Shown piece by piece: positions 32,688 to 44,233 of a stretch of 64,000 nt of DNA. The position numbers were made by a program, and so were the translations under genes. The notes beneath the pieces were generated by a model that saw only the letters and a program-made list of their open reading frames with translations, was not told where the DNA came from and made no database searches. Source of the DNA: Prosopocoilus inquinatus (lineage: Eukaryota > Arthropoda > Insecta > Coleoptera > Lucanidae); assembly GCA_036172665.1 (NCBI GenBank), contig CM069870.1, positions 27,502,001-27,566,000 of the forward strand. The letters are read 5' to 3'. How positions within the stretch are numbered: the stretch's first letter is position 1; each line of letters starts with the position of its first letter.

Positions 32688-33240
32688 TATTCCTGGTGAC
32701 TTCTTGCTGCCACCTGATTGTACGGTCGCGAGCAATAAATTTTGGTCGTCATTGATTGTCAAAGATTTGCACTCTACTCGTATTTGATTAAAAGTAAAGA
32801 GATTAATGTCTTAATTTTGAGTTTTAGGAACAATTTCTTAAAAATTTTATTTATTTTTCACCCTTTTATAATTTATATGAAAAATTTCTAATTTACGGAA
32901 TTGAAACTGACGTTTTATGACCAACATTTATTGCTTGCGACAGTACTGACGTTAATTCCTGAATAATTAACGAAAACGGTTGCAAGTTAGCGCTGGGGAA
33001 GACTATCAGTTGTCCCGAGTTAAAACTGAGAAGGAGATGGGTTAGGTTAAAATTCAAGGGCGCCAGGGAGAATGACTCCCGCTGATTTTTACGCCACCTA
33101 CAAAAATGCCTCCCAACGTTCACAACGTGCGCCAAAATTCGGAAAATTTTTAGGAGAACTCCACTCGTGCATCCAAAATAGTTATGTCGTCGCAGCAAAA
33201 CAACAAACAGATCGTACTTAAAACGTATATTAATTAAACT
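32688..33240. other. Unassigned stretch with a 120-codon frame
   Basis: The minus frame at 32893-33255 is open for 120 codons but has no recognised domain, and its start lies inside the adjoining palindromic element. I do not call it a gene. Confidence 0.45.
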
Positions 33241-33391
33241 TAGGCCCAATTTCATAATCGAACTTTAGGAGACTTTAAAATAAAAGTCACAATCTAATGT
33301 ACAAATAACTACGTTTTCGCGTCTTTTTGTACAAGTGACTCTGATTTTTATTTTAAAGTCTCCTAAAGTTCGATTATGAAACCGGGCCTTA
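33241..33391. mobile_element. Palindromic MITE (TAGGCCCAATTTCATAATCG ends)
   Basis: Left TAGGCCCAATTTCATAATCG and right CGATTATGAAACCGGGCCTT are complements. Arms continue through AACTTTAGGAGACTTTAAAA (about 55 bp each). Total about 150 bp. Confidence 0.9.
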
Positions 33392-33454
33392 GAGATATTT
33401 GGCCCACTGGCCTAAAATAAATCACAACACGTACGTAAAGTAGAATCTTTGACT

Positions 33455-33852
33455 TAGGGCCGTTATTTTCATCTCTTATTAACGTTAATTATTTTTTATC
33501 TGTGGTGTTTGCCTAACGTGGTCCTAAGCCATAGACTTGTCCGGACCTTAGGAGCGGGAGTGTATTTTTGTGCATGGTTTTGTTACTTCCAAACCTCTTC
33601 GCCGATGAAGGCACCGTCGAATTGTATCCTCAACACTGAAAAGTACCTGAAGTGAGTTAACGACCACACTCGAGTAATATCTCGAGCGGGGTGCGAACCC
33701 ACGACCTTACGATTGCAAGGCCAGACCCTTGCCGCTTGGACCGTTCAGGCGTTTTCGTTGATATATTACCATAGTTACAATTGTACACACAATTGTTTCT
33801 ATAGGAATTAATCAACGGTTAAAGTTAATCAGAAATGAAAAGTCCGGGCTTT
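33455..33852. mobile_element. Palindromic MITE split by a SINE
   Basis: Left half (33455 to about 33520) and right half (33754-33852) carry the arms of the 14624 family (TTTTCATCTCTTATTAACGT and its counterpart). The SINE 33521-33753 sits between them, so the MITE is older than the SINE insertion. Confidence 0.8.
33521..33753 (-). mobile_element. tRNA-derived SINE, copy 2
   Basis: The same family and strand as 20497-20732: AACGCCTGAACGGTCCAAGC at the 5' end, A-box-like GGTCCAAGCGGCAAGGG, B box GGGTTCGCACCCC, ending at GGAC near 33521. It is inserted in a palindromic MITE. Confidence 0.85.
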
Positions 33853-34450
33853 GGATGCTTGAATAGTATTCACTCAGACCCAGACTTGTCTACAAAAATG
33901 TGAATCGGTAATCTGTTTAACTTAAATAAAACATAACTTAAATTATTCCGAGAAATGATTAACTCGATGCATACACATGTGCCGATATAAGTATCTGTGT
34001 TATATGCGAACATACATTAACAAAATAACATAAATAAAACAGTACATTAGGATTTTTGTCGAAGTTCGAGGGGTTGTTCTCAATTGGTTGACAAACGTAA
34101 CAAACTGTCATGCACCATTACGTCAATTGCTGCCAACAGCCTTATGTCGATGACCTTTGGGAAGGGCACGAAGTTGCTAAACGATGACTTCGCATATTGA
34201 ATTTCGTTGAGCACTTGCTTCACATATGCAGGAACACTTTCGCCGCAAAAATAGGGAAACGGTAAACAGGAAAGAAGTAGCGTCACTAATTACATTTATA
34301 TCTAAAGTAGAAACGGGTTATCCGCTTGGTAAAATTTGTTTACAACAAATCAAATGGTACACAAGGCACAATTTTCATAATTTCAATTACATTGTTCTTA
34401 ATTTAGAACCTTCCTCAAACCAGCAACAATTCACGAGAAATCATCACAAT
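33853..34450. other. Unassigned stretch
   Basis: Frames at 34080-34286 (minus) and 34226-34465 (plus) show no family I recognise. The region may belong to the retroelement fragment that follows, but I cannot show it. Confidence 0.4.
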
Positions 34451-34559
34451 ACACGTGCTTTATGAAGTTGAAATACAAAATGAAACGTATTGACGACTCT
34501 CTGAAGCGAATTGCAATACGGCACAAAATAGTGACCAATCAGAATAGCTACAGAAATGG

Positions 34560-35028
34560 TTTAAAGGAGATGGTGATGTCAGAAACTGATGCCTAGTTTG
34601 AAGACCTCGCGCAATCTTACTATACGGAGGATTTTTCAATTCTTCAGTAGAATTGAAAAATCCAGTATTGCCCAACATATTTTTGACACCAGTCATAAAA
34701 TAGATTTAAGTAATCTTAGGTTAGTAAAAGCAACGTCAAGCAACAGGGAATTAGACGGTTTTGAAACCATTTTTATACACAAAACCAGTAATGATTTAAT
34801 GAACGCCGATCACGGGCCTTTGACAGGTTGGTTCTGTGTTGCTTGACTTACTTGACGCAACCCGGTGAGGCGCTCACTACTGGAAGCACACGCTTCATTG
34901 AAGCGGAACGCACTTAGTATATAAGGTAGCGATAGGTGTGACACCGTCACTTCTCCTGTGATTTAGTAGGATAGAAGTCGCAACTACTGAAGATGGCAGC
35001 ATAGCTGCCGAAATACGTATTTAGTTTT
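34560..35028 (+). pseudogene. Penelope-like or related retroelement C-terminal fragment
   Basis: 34640-34830 reads KSSIAQHIFDTSHKIDLSNL, then LDGFETIFIHK and DHGPLTG. This resembles the C-terminal segment of retroelement endonucleases of the GIY-YIG type found in Penelope-like elements (S-A-H-x-x-x-x-H, then a Leu/Glu helix). About 150 bp downstream, 34987-35028 reads CTGAAGATGGCAGCATAGCT followed by GCCGAAATACG, a tail motif seen also in inverted form at 38262-38305. Upstream frames are broken. Assignment to the Penelope group is moderate; the tail motif occurs in several retroelement groups. Confidence 0.5.
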
Positions 35029-35030
35029 TA

Positions 35031-36515
35031 AAAAAAACATATTGTGGTTAGGTGTCAAATCCAAATTTATTATACGGAGGATATAAAAAATCTTGAATAC
35101 CGCTGAACTAATTGTATGTAGGGTTGGGGAGCGTCTATGTTAAAAAAATAAATAAAAGTTGTTTGTTCAGGTCCAGGACTATTCATTGCGCTCTTGTACC
35201 ATATAACATCATTACTGGCTTTTCTATCACAGGATGTGTGAACTCTGGACTATCTTCGTGCTACATAAGTAATGAAAGGACATTACAAGGACAAACAAAC
35301 AAGTAGACCGTCTTTTTTCTCCGCCTAGTATACATTAAGTGTCAGGGTACCTTCACAACGTAGCTACGATTATAGGTGAGATTGAGGCGATGATTTCGAA
35401 TAGCACTGATAATAAGAAACATACTCAAATGCTTGTGTTCATGACCGAGCTTCGAGTATAAGCGCTCGTATAAGAGATTATAGCAATGAGAATTGAACGA
35501 GCTATTCTGCTGCGAGCAGAAAGTGTCCTCTATCATCCATCATTACAGCTTCGTTGTGAACTTACCCTTAGAGAGTTTTTATCCAGGAACAGTTGCCGAT
35601 GTACTTTATCCACAACTCTACCATTCCCAATACGAAAGCGATTAATTAATGATATATTTGCATAATGCAGTTTGAGTAGAATAAACGTGTGGTATTATCA
35701 CTTTTAGAAAATCGTGTATAGTCAATGCAAACAACCAAAAAGTATCTTGATATATCGGCAAGAAAAGGTAAAATAAACTAACACTTGTATTAACATCTCT
35801 ACTCATTTAATTCTTTTGGATGTTTTCTACACATCTTGAAAGTCGTTATTTACATAAATATAAATCATTTCTTATTTATTTGTAATCGCAGTAAGCCGTG
35901 ATTTTATGTTAATAGGTTGGCTATCATTTTAAATAAGACAAATTTAATGTCCTGGTAACGTAATGAATTAAAGTGTGAATTGTGAAATCATGACGAATGA
36001 AATTGTTACAATTCAAGTCAGTTATGTAAGTTTGAACGTGAAAACACCTCGTGATAAAAAAAAATACTGCAACACTGCCTAATTCGGAGTAACCTTAAAA
36101 TCAAAACGAAATGGCACTCATTGTCAAAATTTAGTTACAGACATGAAAACCACATTCTCACTAGACTTTCACGGCATGCTGCGATAACATATAAATAAAG
36201 AATGGCTTATACTGAAATTTTTGAAACCTTGTAACTTGAAAACAAATAAATGTTGGATTACAACTTCTAGTTTCTTCAGTTTTACATTTACGGGAAAAAT
36301 ACTATCCTGGAATTTGATGCGTTTCTTTTGACTGACCTTGTATACCAAATGCCTCTAACTAAGTAATAAACGGTAGTGGTGTTCTGACTGACCGTGTATG
36401 TCCAAATATCTCTAACTCAGTAATAAATGGTAAAAGATAAAAGTAGATAAGTAAAAAAAATAAGATTTGTTATAAGAATTAAGTAAGAAACTGTGAAATA
36501 GTTACCAATGATCTA
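35031..36515. other. Unassigned stretch
   Basis: No gene or clear element was recognised. TTATACGGAGGAT at 35068 repeats 34619-34631, suggesting a local duplication from the preceding retroelement fragment. Confidence 0.45.
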
Positions 36516-37070
36516 CAATGCCCGCCAAAAAAGTATGGGACATATAATACGTTCTACTGTAAATATAACGAACAGCAAGGTTGGTAGAGCTGGACTGTGT
36601 ATTAGAAGGTTGCCTTGATCAACGGAGGATACAGAGGGTGCGTATCTCGTTACGTCACGTCACGTGATAAATTCCATTGGGCATATTAACGAGATTTTTG
36701 CGTTATTTGATCAACAGGACCATAGAATTTACTTCTCTACTTCTACATGACGGATAGAAGTTTCGTGTGACGTCATGAGTTACTTTTGAAGGAAGGAAAT
36801 TTCAAACTGCATATTAAATGGGAACGAGGCAACCTGCTAGATGCAATATCAGTTTTACCAACCTTGACGAACAGATAAAACAGCGATTGTTTTTTGACCG
36901 GACATTGCAATGATGTTGTAAATATAACGATGTATTTTTACATTATCATAAAGACAAGCTCTAAATGGCAAGATCAATGGCTAAAATTTTAGTTAAAGTT
37001 GCATTCAATCTAATAAAATACCTCACAAATGCATGTAGAGTGTTGTCCCAGATTTTTTTGGCGAACATAG
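36516..37070. mobile_element. Non-autonomous DNA element (555 bp, TA-flanked)
   Basis: Ends CAATGCCCGCCAAAAAAGTA and CTATGTTCGCCAAAAAAATC (reverse of right end) match over about 30 bp. TA lies outside both (36514-36515, 37071-37072). Inside, AAGGTTGGTAGAGCTGGACT and AGTTTTACCAACCTT form a second inverted pair. No transposase. Confidence 0.75.
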
Positions 37071-37072
37071 TA

Positions 37073-38403
37073 CGTAATTTACCTTGAATAAGTCATTTAT
37101 AAGACGTTCAGAACGCGTGGATAAGTAAATATAAAATAAATAAATTCCGTAAAAATATTTTTGATTCAACGGTTATGGTTGGTAAAACTTAACCTTAAGC
37201 TTGCTAGTTAGACAGATTGCGTAACTTTAACTACCTTAATCGTTATTATGATTTCAAATAATGCGAAACGTTCTTTGTAATATAATAAGAAATTATGAAT
37301 AGATATTGAAATCATAATTGTTATTAGAAGAAAAATAAAAAAGATCGCACATATCTGGCAATTACATAACTATCAATTTAAAAAAAAAATTAAATGTATT
37401 AGTGCACCTAACGGAATGCGAGCTTGATTACAAATGTTATAAATATTCTATCCGTACGGCTAATATAATTTATAAAAATTACGCATCTACAGGAGAATTT
37501 GAACTCGCAAATATCCGTTCCGTAGCTTTACCGTCCGTATAAATTGCTAATAATAAGGTCGATAACTTGTAGCGATGATATCATTACTGAGTACGTCCTT
37601 CTATGAAACGAAACCATTCCGATTGAAATTTTATTTAATATAATAATATTATTTAATAAGAGTATAATAATTTTATTTAATATAATAATTTTTAATTACT
37701 TTATCTATTAAAATCAAGTCACTTATATTAAATATCATGTTATTAGAAATTGATGATTTGCTCGAGCTTCCAGCATTGTTCATTAATTTTTTGACTTCAT
37801 ATGTTCTTATACATAAATTAAAACTCGTGTATATTTTGATTTTCTTATAACAGAAATCCATTAAAAGCTTAATATTTTGATTTCTGATTCTTGTCAACCT
37901 GGTGCTACCATCAGTGTTGTTTAATGTGACGCCCGACATGGTGCTTGACCTTTAATTTTGTTTTAAGCGTAAGTGTAGCCACATATTAAGACACTAATTT
38001 TTTGCGGCACAATAAAATGCACTGGGCGTTAGACATTAGAGCATTTAGCGGTTTTTTAACTTATCAAAAGAGTATTCACGCGAAAGGCATCACAATGTTA
38101 TACGTTATGCAAGTATGACTACACTACAGTGTTAAACTTAGCACATTTATTTTTCTTGTATTAACTGGCACGCTTTTGTCCATTAGACGTTAACGTTAAC
38201 CAGTATGTGTCTAGCATGTTATGTAACTGAAATTAATCGCCGCCCACTATAATTTTATATCCGTATTTCGGCAACTAAGCTGCCATTTTCAGTACGCTAC
38301 CAACTTAAAAGCACTTAAAAAAGCAATCAAAACAACCTAATCTTCCTAATAAAATCATAAAAATGTAAAAACTAACAACAATCTAATCATCCTAAAAAAT
38401 ATA
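37073..38403. other. AT-rich stretch with a retroelement tail motif
   Basis: No gene was recognised. 38262-38305 contains, on the minus strand, CTGAAAATGGCAGCTTAGTT followed by GCCGAAATACGG. This is the inverted counterpart of 34987-35028, so the two may bound one retroelement-derived region. Confidence 0.45.
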
Positions 38404-40287
38404 CCAGGTGTCTCAGGATGGGCGGCGACCGGCGGTATATAGCTCACCGTAATTCCTACAGCTTCAGGAGAAGAAAAATTATAGTAAAAGTGGCTAAGAG
38501 AAATTCAAAGAAAATATTTTATTTATTTATTTAAGTATCTGAGTTGGCCGCTAGGAGGCACAATCAATAGGCTCAACAATAAAAATTAATTTTACTGGCA
38601 AAAGTCTCAGAATACGGTGCAGCTTTGCTGACGCCATTAGAAAGCTGAATTAATTATGCACATCTTATATTTTAGACTTATTATCGTATCACCGTTAATA
38701 AGGGTGGAGAAAACAGTTGAATTATTTACTTTAAAAAATATCATAACTTCTGTACTCTTTAACAGAAATTAATGAACTTCGGCTCGTTTGAAAAGGAATT
38801 TTAAGCTGATTTAAAATTTCTATTGGACGACTCCGGTTACTTTGTTATAAAGTAGTTAGAGGGCGCTGTTTGCAAAAGTGATAGTTTTTCTCAGTTTCCC
38901 AAAAAAATTTAAATGGAAACGGGTATTTCTTTTAGAGTGATTACAACGAATTCAATCAGAAGAACAGTTTGGTGAAAACCAGACATTGATAACTTTTTTC
39001 GTTCTCGAGTTACTATCAATGAGTAATGAGTCTATTAACTGAAGATAATTATGAATCTAAAAGTTCAAACAAATGCTATCGAGTGACACTTTTCCTTTTG
39101 AGATAAATAGAAAAACATTAATCTATTTAAATGCACAATTTGTTTTTGAGAGCCTAATATTTAAATAAAAGAACAATACAGCAAACAAACACATAAATGA
39201 GAAAAAACACAGGCACTAAATGAAAGTAACGATCAATAAAATGTTAAATGACGGAAAGCACTTTGAACATTCATGAAACACATTGCAATCAACAATGATT
39301 GAAGGTCTGCACCTAAAATGTTTTCAAAATATTATCCATCTTTCATTTCGAACTAACCGTTTACTACCTGTAAGGATATCAATAATAATTTCTACACAAC
39401 TCTAAGCGGACATTAAAAAAAGTATTGTATAGCAGCACAGTGAAACTTTGTTGGTCACAGTGCATGATTATTGTTCATTGCTTTTATTTAGTGTTTGAAT
39501 TATTCTTGTTTCTATGTTTGTTGTTATATTCTCTATTGCCAAAAACATTTAAATGCTTCTAAATAATGTCCTAACATTAATAAAAACTTTTATAGGCCTT
39601 ATTTAACCTTAGAATTAAAAGTACTACTCCATAGCATTTGTTTGAACTTTCTCCTTCCGCTAATATCATCAATTCGTAGACGTATTTGATAATAAATCGA
39701 GAACGAAAAAACGTACTCATTTCTGGTTTTCATCAAAATGTTCACTATTTTATAGGCTTTGCAATTGTTGCAAAAGAAACACACCTTTCCATTTAATTTT
39801 TTTTTGAAAACTGAAAAACTATTGCTTTCGTAAATAGCGCCCTCTAGCCACTTTATAACAAATTAGCCGTAGTCGTTGAATAGAAACTTTAAATCAGCTT
39901 AAGTTCCCTTTCAAATGATCTGAAGTTTGTTAATTTCTGATAAAGAGTACCGAAGTTATGATATTTTTTAAAGTAAATATTTCAACTGTTTCCTCCACCC
40001 TTATTGACGGTGATACGATAACAAGTCTAGAATGAAAGTTGTGCAGAATTAATTGAGCTTTCTGATGACGCTATCGAAGCTACAACTTATTTTGAGACTT
40101 TTGCTAATAATATTGATTTTTATTGATAGTCCTATTGATTGCGCCCCTTTGCGGTCAACTCAGATACTTAAAAATATTTTCTCTGAATTTCTCTTGGTCA
40201 TTTTAACTATAATTTTTTTTCTCCCGAACCTGTAAGTATTACGGTTAACTATATACCGCCGGTCGCCGCCCATCTTGAAACACCCGG
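38404..40287. mobile_element. Long fold-back element, family 2, copy 2 (1.88 kb, inverted)
   Basis: Termini CCAGGTGTCTCAGGATGGGC and its complement CACCCGG end, flanked by TA (38402-38403, 40288-40289). Arms about 38404-39140 and 39560-40287. Its left arm matches copy 1's right arm (for example the ATGAATCTAAAAGTTCAAAC block), so the copies lie in opposite orientation 5.7 kb apart. No transposase. Confidence 0.9.
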
Positions 40288-40289
40288 TA

Positions 40290-41397
40290 TATGTCTATAT
40301 GTAAGTAGATATAAATTAATATGTAACCACCTAAAATTAACCGTCAGAAAAACCTTACAAATAAGAGCTAACCAAACAACACGGAAATACGGAAATAAAT
40401 AGTCCAAAGACTTTTCGAATAAAAATAATTTCGTAAGCATTTATTCCCTATTATTTGAAACTTCCTTAATGAGTTTTACATTATCCTTAATAATACTGTG
40501 TCCTGTATTATAAATATGTTGTGCAACACTTGATTTCTCAAACCGGTTGTACCTGTAGTGACTTAAATGTTCTTTAATTTCAATTATATCTTAAACCACA
40601 GTCTCCTTTACTATTTTAGATTATGTTATGTGTTACGTATGTTAACGTCTAGTGGACAAAATTGCCTCAATTAATGCAAGAAAAATTAACCCGGTAAGTT
40701 TTACATTGCCACACGTAGGCATAACGTGTAACATGGTGATGTATTCACGCGAAACTTCTTTGATGGTTAAAAAAAAAAACTGCTGCCTGTTCTATATTTT
40801 GCCTAGTGCCATTCATAATGGCGTTTCAAAATTAGTGCCTTAATCTGTGGCTACACTTATACTTAATGTCAAAGTAAAGGTCAATGAGCAAGTTAGGCGT
40901 CATATTAGATACAGAGACAGCCCCGGCATGAAAGTAAAGACTGCAAGGTAATTCACAATCCACGAGACACTGAACTGATAATAAATATTATTTATACATT
41001 GTCTTCCGACTTTGTTATTGTAAAATATACGATAGTGTATGTTTTGTGATTTTCAATCTTGGCAGATGTCTGATAACGTCATTCATAGTTGCTGTCGCCA
41101 AATAAACTCGTATTAATTGATTCATTAAATCCATTTCCATGTCACGTTATAAAACTTAAACACAATTATGTAATTATAGACAATGTATTTGCGTGCGGAA
41201 TATTTAACTTTGAAACAAATATAAAAATGAATAATCTTCGGGTAAGTTAATAATACAGTAATGATCAATTTAAAATCGTTGTATCAGAGTTTAAATTAGA
41301 ATATTTAATATAATTTCTCAGTCATGAAAAGTTTTCCTTGCGATTAAAAATTCTGTGATTACATTTTTCATAGTGAAGGAAGATCACTTTAAATGAA
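40290..41397. other. AT-rich stretch, nothing recognised
   Basis: No feature was identified. Confidence 0.5.
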
Positions 41398-41545
41398 GCT
41401 ATTCGTTTTACATAAATTGATAAGCTTGGCTTAAGCCAAACTTAGTTGTGATGTGTGGTGTGGAAACTTGTAAGACGAACACTCCAATAAGCATTTAAAT
41501 AAGTTTGGCTCGAGCAAGCTAACTATTTTGTATAAAACGAATATG
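41398..41545. mobile_element. Palindromic MITE next to a mariner
   Basis: ATTCGTTTTACATAAATTGA at 41401 pairs with ATTTTGTATAAAACGAATA at 41524, and AAGCTTGGCTTAAGCCAAAC pairs with GTTTGGCTCGAGCAAGCT. Arms are about 45 bp. Total about 145 bp. Confidence 0.82.
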
Positions 41546-41560
41546 TACATACATCTATTA

Positions 41561-42411
41561 CGTGAGTTGATGGAAAATTTTCTGGTATCTAGTAGGTCAT
41601 TCACATGAAAGCAATACACCAGATTTTGCATGATCATTTGAACGTACGAAAGCTTTGCAGTCGTTAGATCCCACACAATTTAACAGAAGCGCAAAAGCAG
41701 GGTCGTGTCAGGGTGCGAAGAAATGCTCAAGAAATTCAATGGAGGTCGTTCAAATTTAGTTTATAACATCATTACTGGTGACGAAACGTGTATCTATTCG
41801 TACGAGCCAGAAAGTAAACAACTATCGACCATTTGGGTATTTCAAAATGAACCAAAACCAACAAAAGTTGTCCGTTCACGCAGTGCTGCGAAGCAAATGA
41901 TTGCTTGTTTCTTTGGTTTAACTGGACAAGTAGCAACCGTGGTTTTAGAGGATCGATAAACCGTGAATGCTGATTGGTATACTATAATTTGTTTGCCGGA
42001 AGTCATCGATCAAATAAGAAGAAACAATCGAAATCGACGAATCATGACAACGCCAGCTCTCACTCAGCCCGTCAAACAGTTGATTTTTTGTCCAACAAGA
42101 ATGTTGAATTAATAACTCATTGTCCATATTCACCTGATTTATCACCTAATGATTTATTTTTATTCCCAAATATCAAAAATAAAATGCGTGGTGAGCGATT
42201 TTCGTCGGCTGAAGCAGCGGTTGAAAGATTCCGGCCACTGGTTTCTGAGGTACCATCTTTAGAGTGGAAAACGTGCTTTAGAAATTGGTTCGAGCGCATG
42301 CAAAAGTGTATAGACGTCAAAAGCGAATACTTCGAAAAACAGTGATATCGTTTACCAAATTTCATATGCGTTTTTTCATACCTTTTCCAGAAACTTTTCC
42401 AGCAGCCCACG
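41561..42411 (+). pseudogene. Mariner element and transposase, copy D, deleted
   Basis: Both terminal repeats are present, with TA at 41559-41560 and 42412-42413. Just inside the left end, a deletion joins the terminal repeat to codon IDMKAIHQIL, removing the N-terminal DNA-binding half. The first catalytic motif TGDETCIYSYE is present. A stop lies at 41956 (CGATAA). A 10-bp deletion before CATGACAACGCC shifts the frame just before HDNASSH. The last segment, HCPYSPDLSPND to DVKSEYFEKQ, is open. Inactive; total 851 bp. Confidence 0.93.
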
Positions 42412-42610
42412 TATACAGGAAAGGAAATTTCCTGACCTGACGTAGAAAGATTCTGTAAGCGTTCGTGATCTGTCGACAGTTGGAGGCCTACTGCCTTTTA
42501 TTATCAATTATCGGCAAGAAACGCATGCAAGTGCACTTTATTCCAATTATACCCAGTAGCCATTTATTGGTCATTCAACTTCTTAAAATGTTGATATTTG
42601 TCGCTATTAA

Positions 42611-42740
42611 AGGCCCGGTTTCACCATCACAGTTTAACTTTAAGCTTCGTTTTATTCCTATGGAAACAATTATCTTTACAATAGTTACTATGGGAATAAA
42701 GCGAAGTTTAAAGTTAAACTGTGATGGTGAAACCGGGTCT
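42611..42740. mobile_element. Palindromic MITE (AGGCCCGGTTTCACCATCAC ends)
   Basis: Left AGGCCCGGTTTCACCATCAC and right GTGATGGTGAAACCGGGTCT are nearly perfect complements. Arms continue through AGTTTAACTTTAAGCTTCG and TTTATTCCTATGG (about 55 bp). TTAA stands to the left (42607-42610). Confidence 0.93.
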
Positions 42741-43821
42741 AAAACAGCAAAAATTTAAAAAATGCCTTATTCCCTAACATAAGTCGGGTGACTATTTCTC
42801 TCCTTATGTTTCTAATGCGTACCCTATCGCATATATTAAATTTTTACCGTATTGTTATATCTCTAAGTGCATTTGCTTTTTATTTTTAATAGACGTAATC
42901 CATAAATGGAAAAGTAAAATGATAGTCAAAGTTTGATTACAAAAGCCAACATTTTTCGTACTAGACGGTTGTTTAAGTGGCCCTAAACGAATGCAAATCA
43001 ATTTATATAACTGCATTACTTATAGAACACAAACATTGTGAATTTATTTCATGAAAGTATTCAGTTAAATCTGCTCGTGACAATGTTGTACCTAGTTTTT
43101 TTTTTTTAATTGTCTTAATCCAAGAGTCCACAAATACTTAAAACTGTGTGTGTATCCCAAGTACGCATTTAAGTTTAAAGTGTCTTTCAATTAATTAACA
43201 AAATATGTTTTAGTTGTAACGTGATAATGAAAACGTTTTATGCGCGATAACTATCCGCTTATCTTAACAATATATCACCACTTGGTAATTGATGGCAAAA
43301 TTACTGTGACGAAATTGTTTCTTTCATTAAGCTACCATGGATTGAGAAGGTCAGTATCAAGGTAAATAGTAAACTTTCCTGTAACATATAAAATAGGCCG
43401 CAAGATAATTTATTGTTGTTGGAATAATATATTTCGGTGCGGGCTCCTCTAATAAATTGTGTGGTATTAGGGGCGTAATACATAAATTTCGTGATTTTAT
43501 TGTACATAAGGAATTCATAATTAACGAATTAAAACTAGTAAACGTTCGGGCGCATTGTAACTGTAGTGCTAATAATTTAATAAATCATAAATAGAAATTA
43601 AACAGATAATTCATCAACTAGTTCTATAAAAAATTACGCCAATGCTGCTTCATATTTTGGAGTGATGGCTCACAAAAAACGACTTTTTCAAATAATGTGT
43701 GAACCACAGACTTTTTTTTTCTGAATTGACTCTGAAATAAATCACCTATTTTTAAAAATGCAGGGTTTTATAACTACCTGTAAACAGCTCACTCGAACTA
43801 TTTTCTTTTAATAGCTAAAAC
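42741..43821. other. AT-rich stretch, nothing recognised
   Basis: No feature was identified; small frames show no resemblance to known families. Confidence 0.5.
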
Positions 43822-43985
43822 TATTACATCGCAATTACGAATATATCGGTCAAGTCGTTTTTGGTTTGCAGTGGAAATCTCGAGCAACGTTTTTGCTGAG
43901 GAAGTCCCATATAGGGCTGAAACAGCTGTACAGAGGCGGCTCGAGGGTTTCGCTACAATAAAAACGGTTTGCAACAAAATTTTGC
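43822..43985 (+). repeat. Single-orientation satellite fragment
   Basis: Half a satellite unit in plus orientation (TTACATCGCAATTACGAATA through AACGGTTTGCAACAAAATTT), well diverged from the arrays at 1-1676. It is the only satellite locus here without a visible inverted partner. Confidence 0.87.
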
Positions 43986-43996
43986 AATATTTTCTT

Positions 43997-44229
43997 TTAA
44001 TTAAACTCACCTCCAAAGTTGGAAAACTGAATACTTATTAAATAAAATATGTCAATGTACCTACCACGTTCTACTAGGCAGTTTAGCTCCTGTTTTAACA
44101 TAATCGATAGTATTTTAAAGAATCCTGGTATTATAATAATCTCTTTGATGTTATTTATAATTCTTTGGTGTGAGTTTTTCAAGTATTCTTTCAGAATTTA
44201 AAATAATGATGCGATCTCTAAAAACTCCC
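43997..44229 (-). pseudogene. DDE transposase relic, C-terminal piece
   Basis: The minus frame reads HQRIINNIKEIIIIPGFFKI, then IMLKQELNCLVERGRY. This resembles the tail of the widespread insect transposases with a DUF4817-type N-terminus (I-x-x-A-C-x-x-I-x-x-x-P-G-I-F-x-x-V-R-x-S-M-x-x-R). Its other part lies at 46616-47420. The piggyBac element between the two separates them at TTAA, so they are one older gene. The catalytic middle (HDGAPPH to LTPLDF) is missing from both pieces. Confidence 0.65.
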
Positions 44230-44233
44230 TTAA

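Noticed and set aside
32893..33255. 120-codon minus-strand frame as a gene
   Set aside because: Its start overlaps a palindromic MITE, and no reading resembles a known family.
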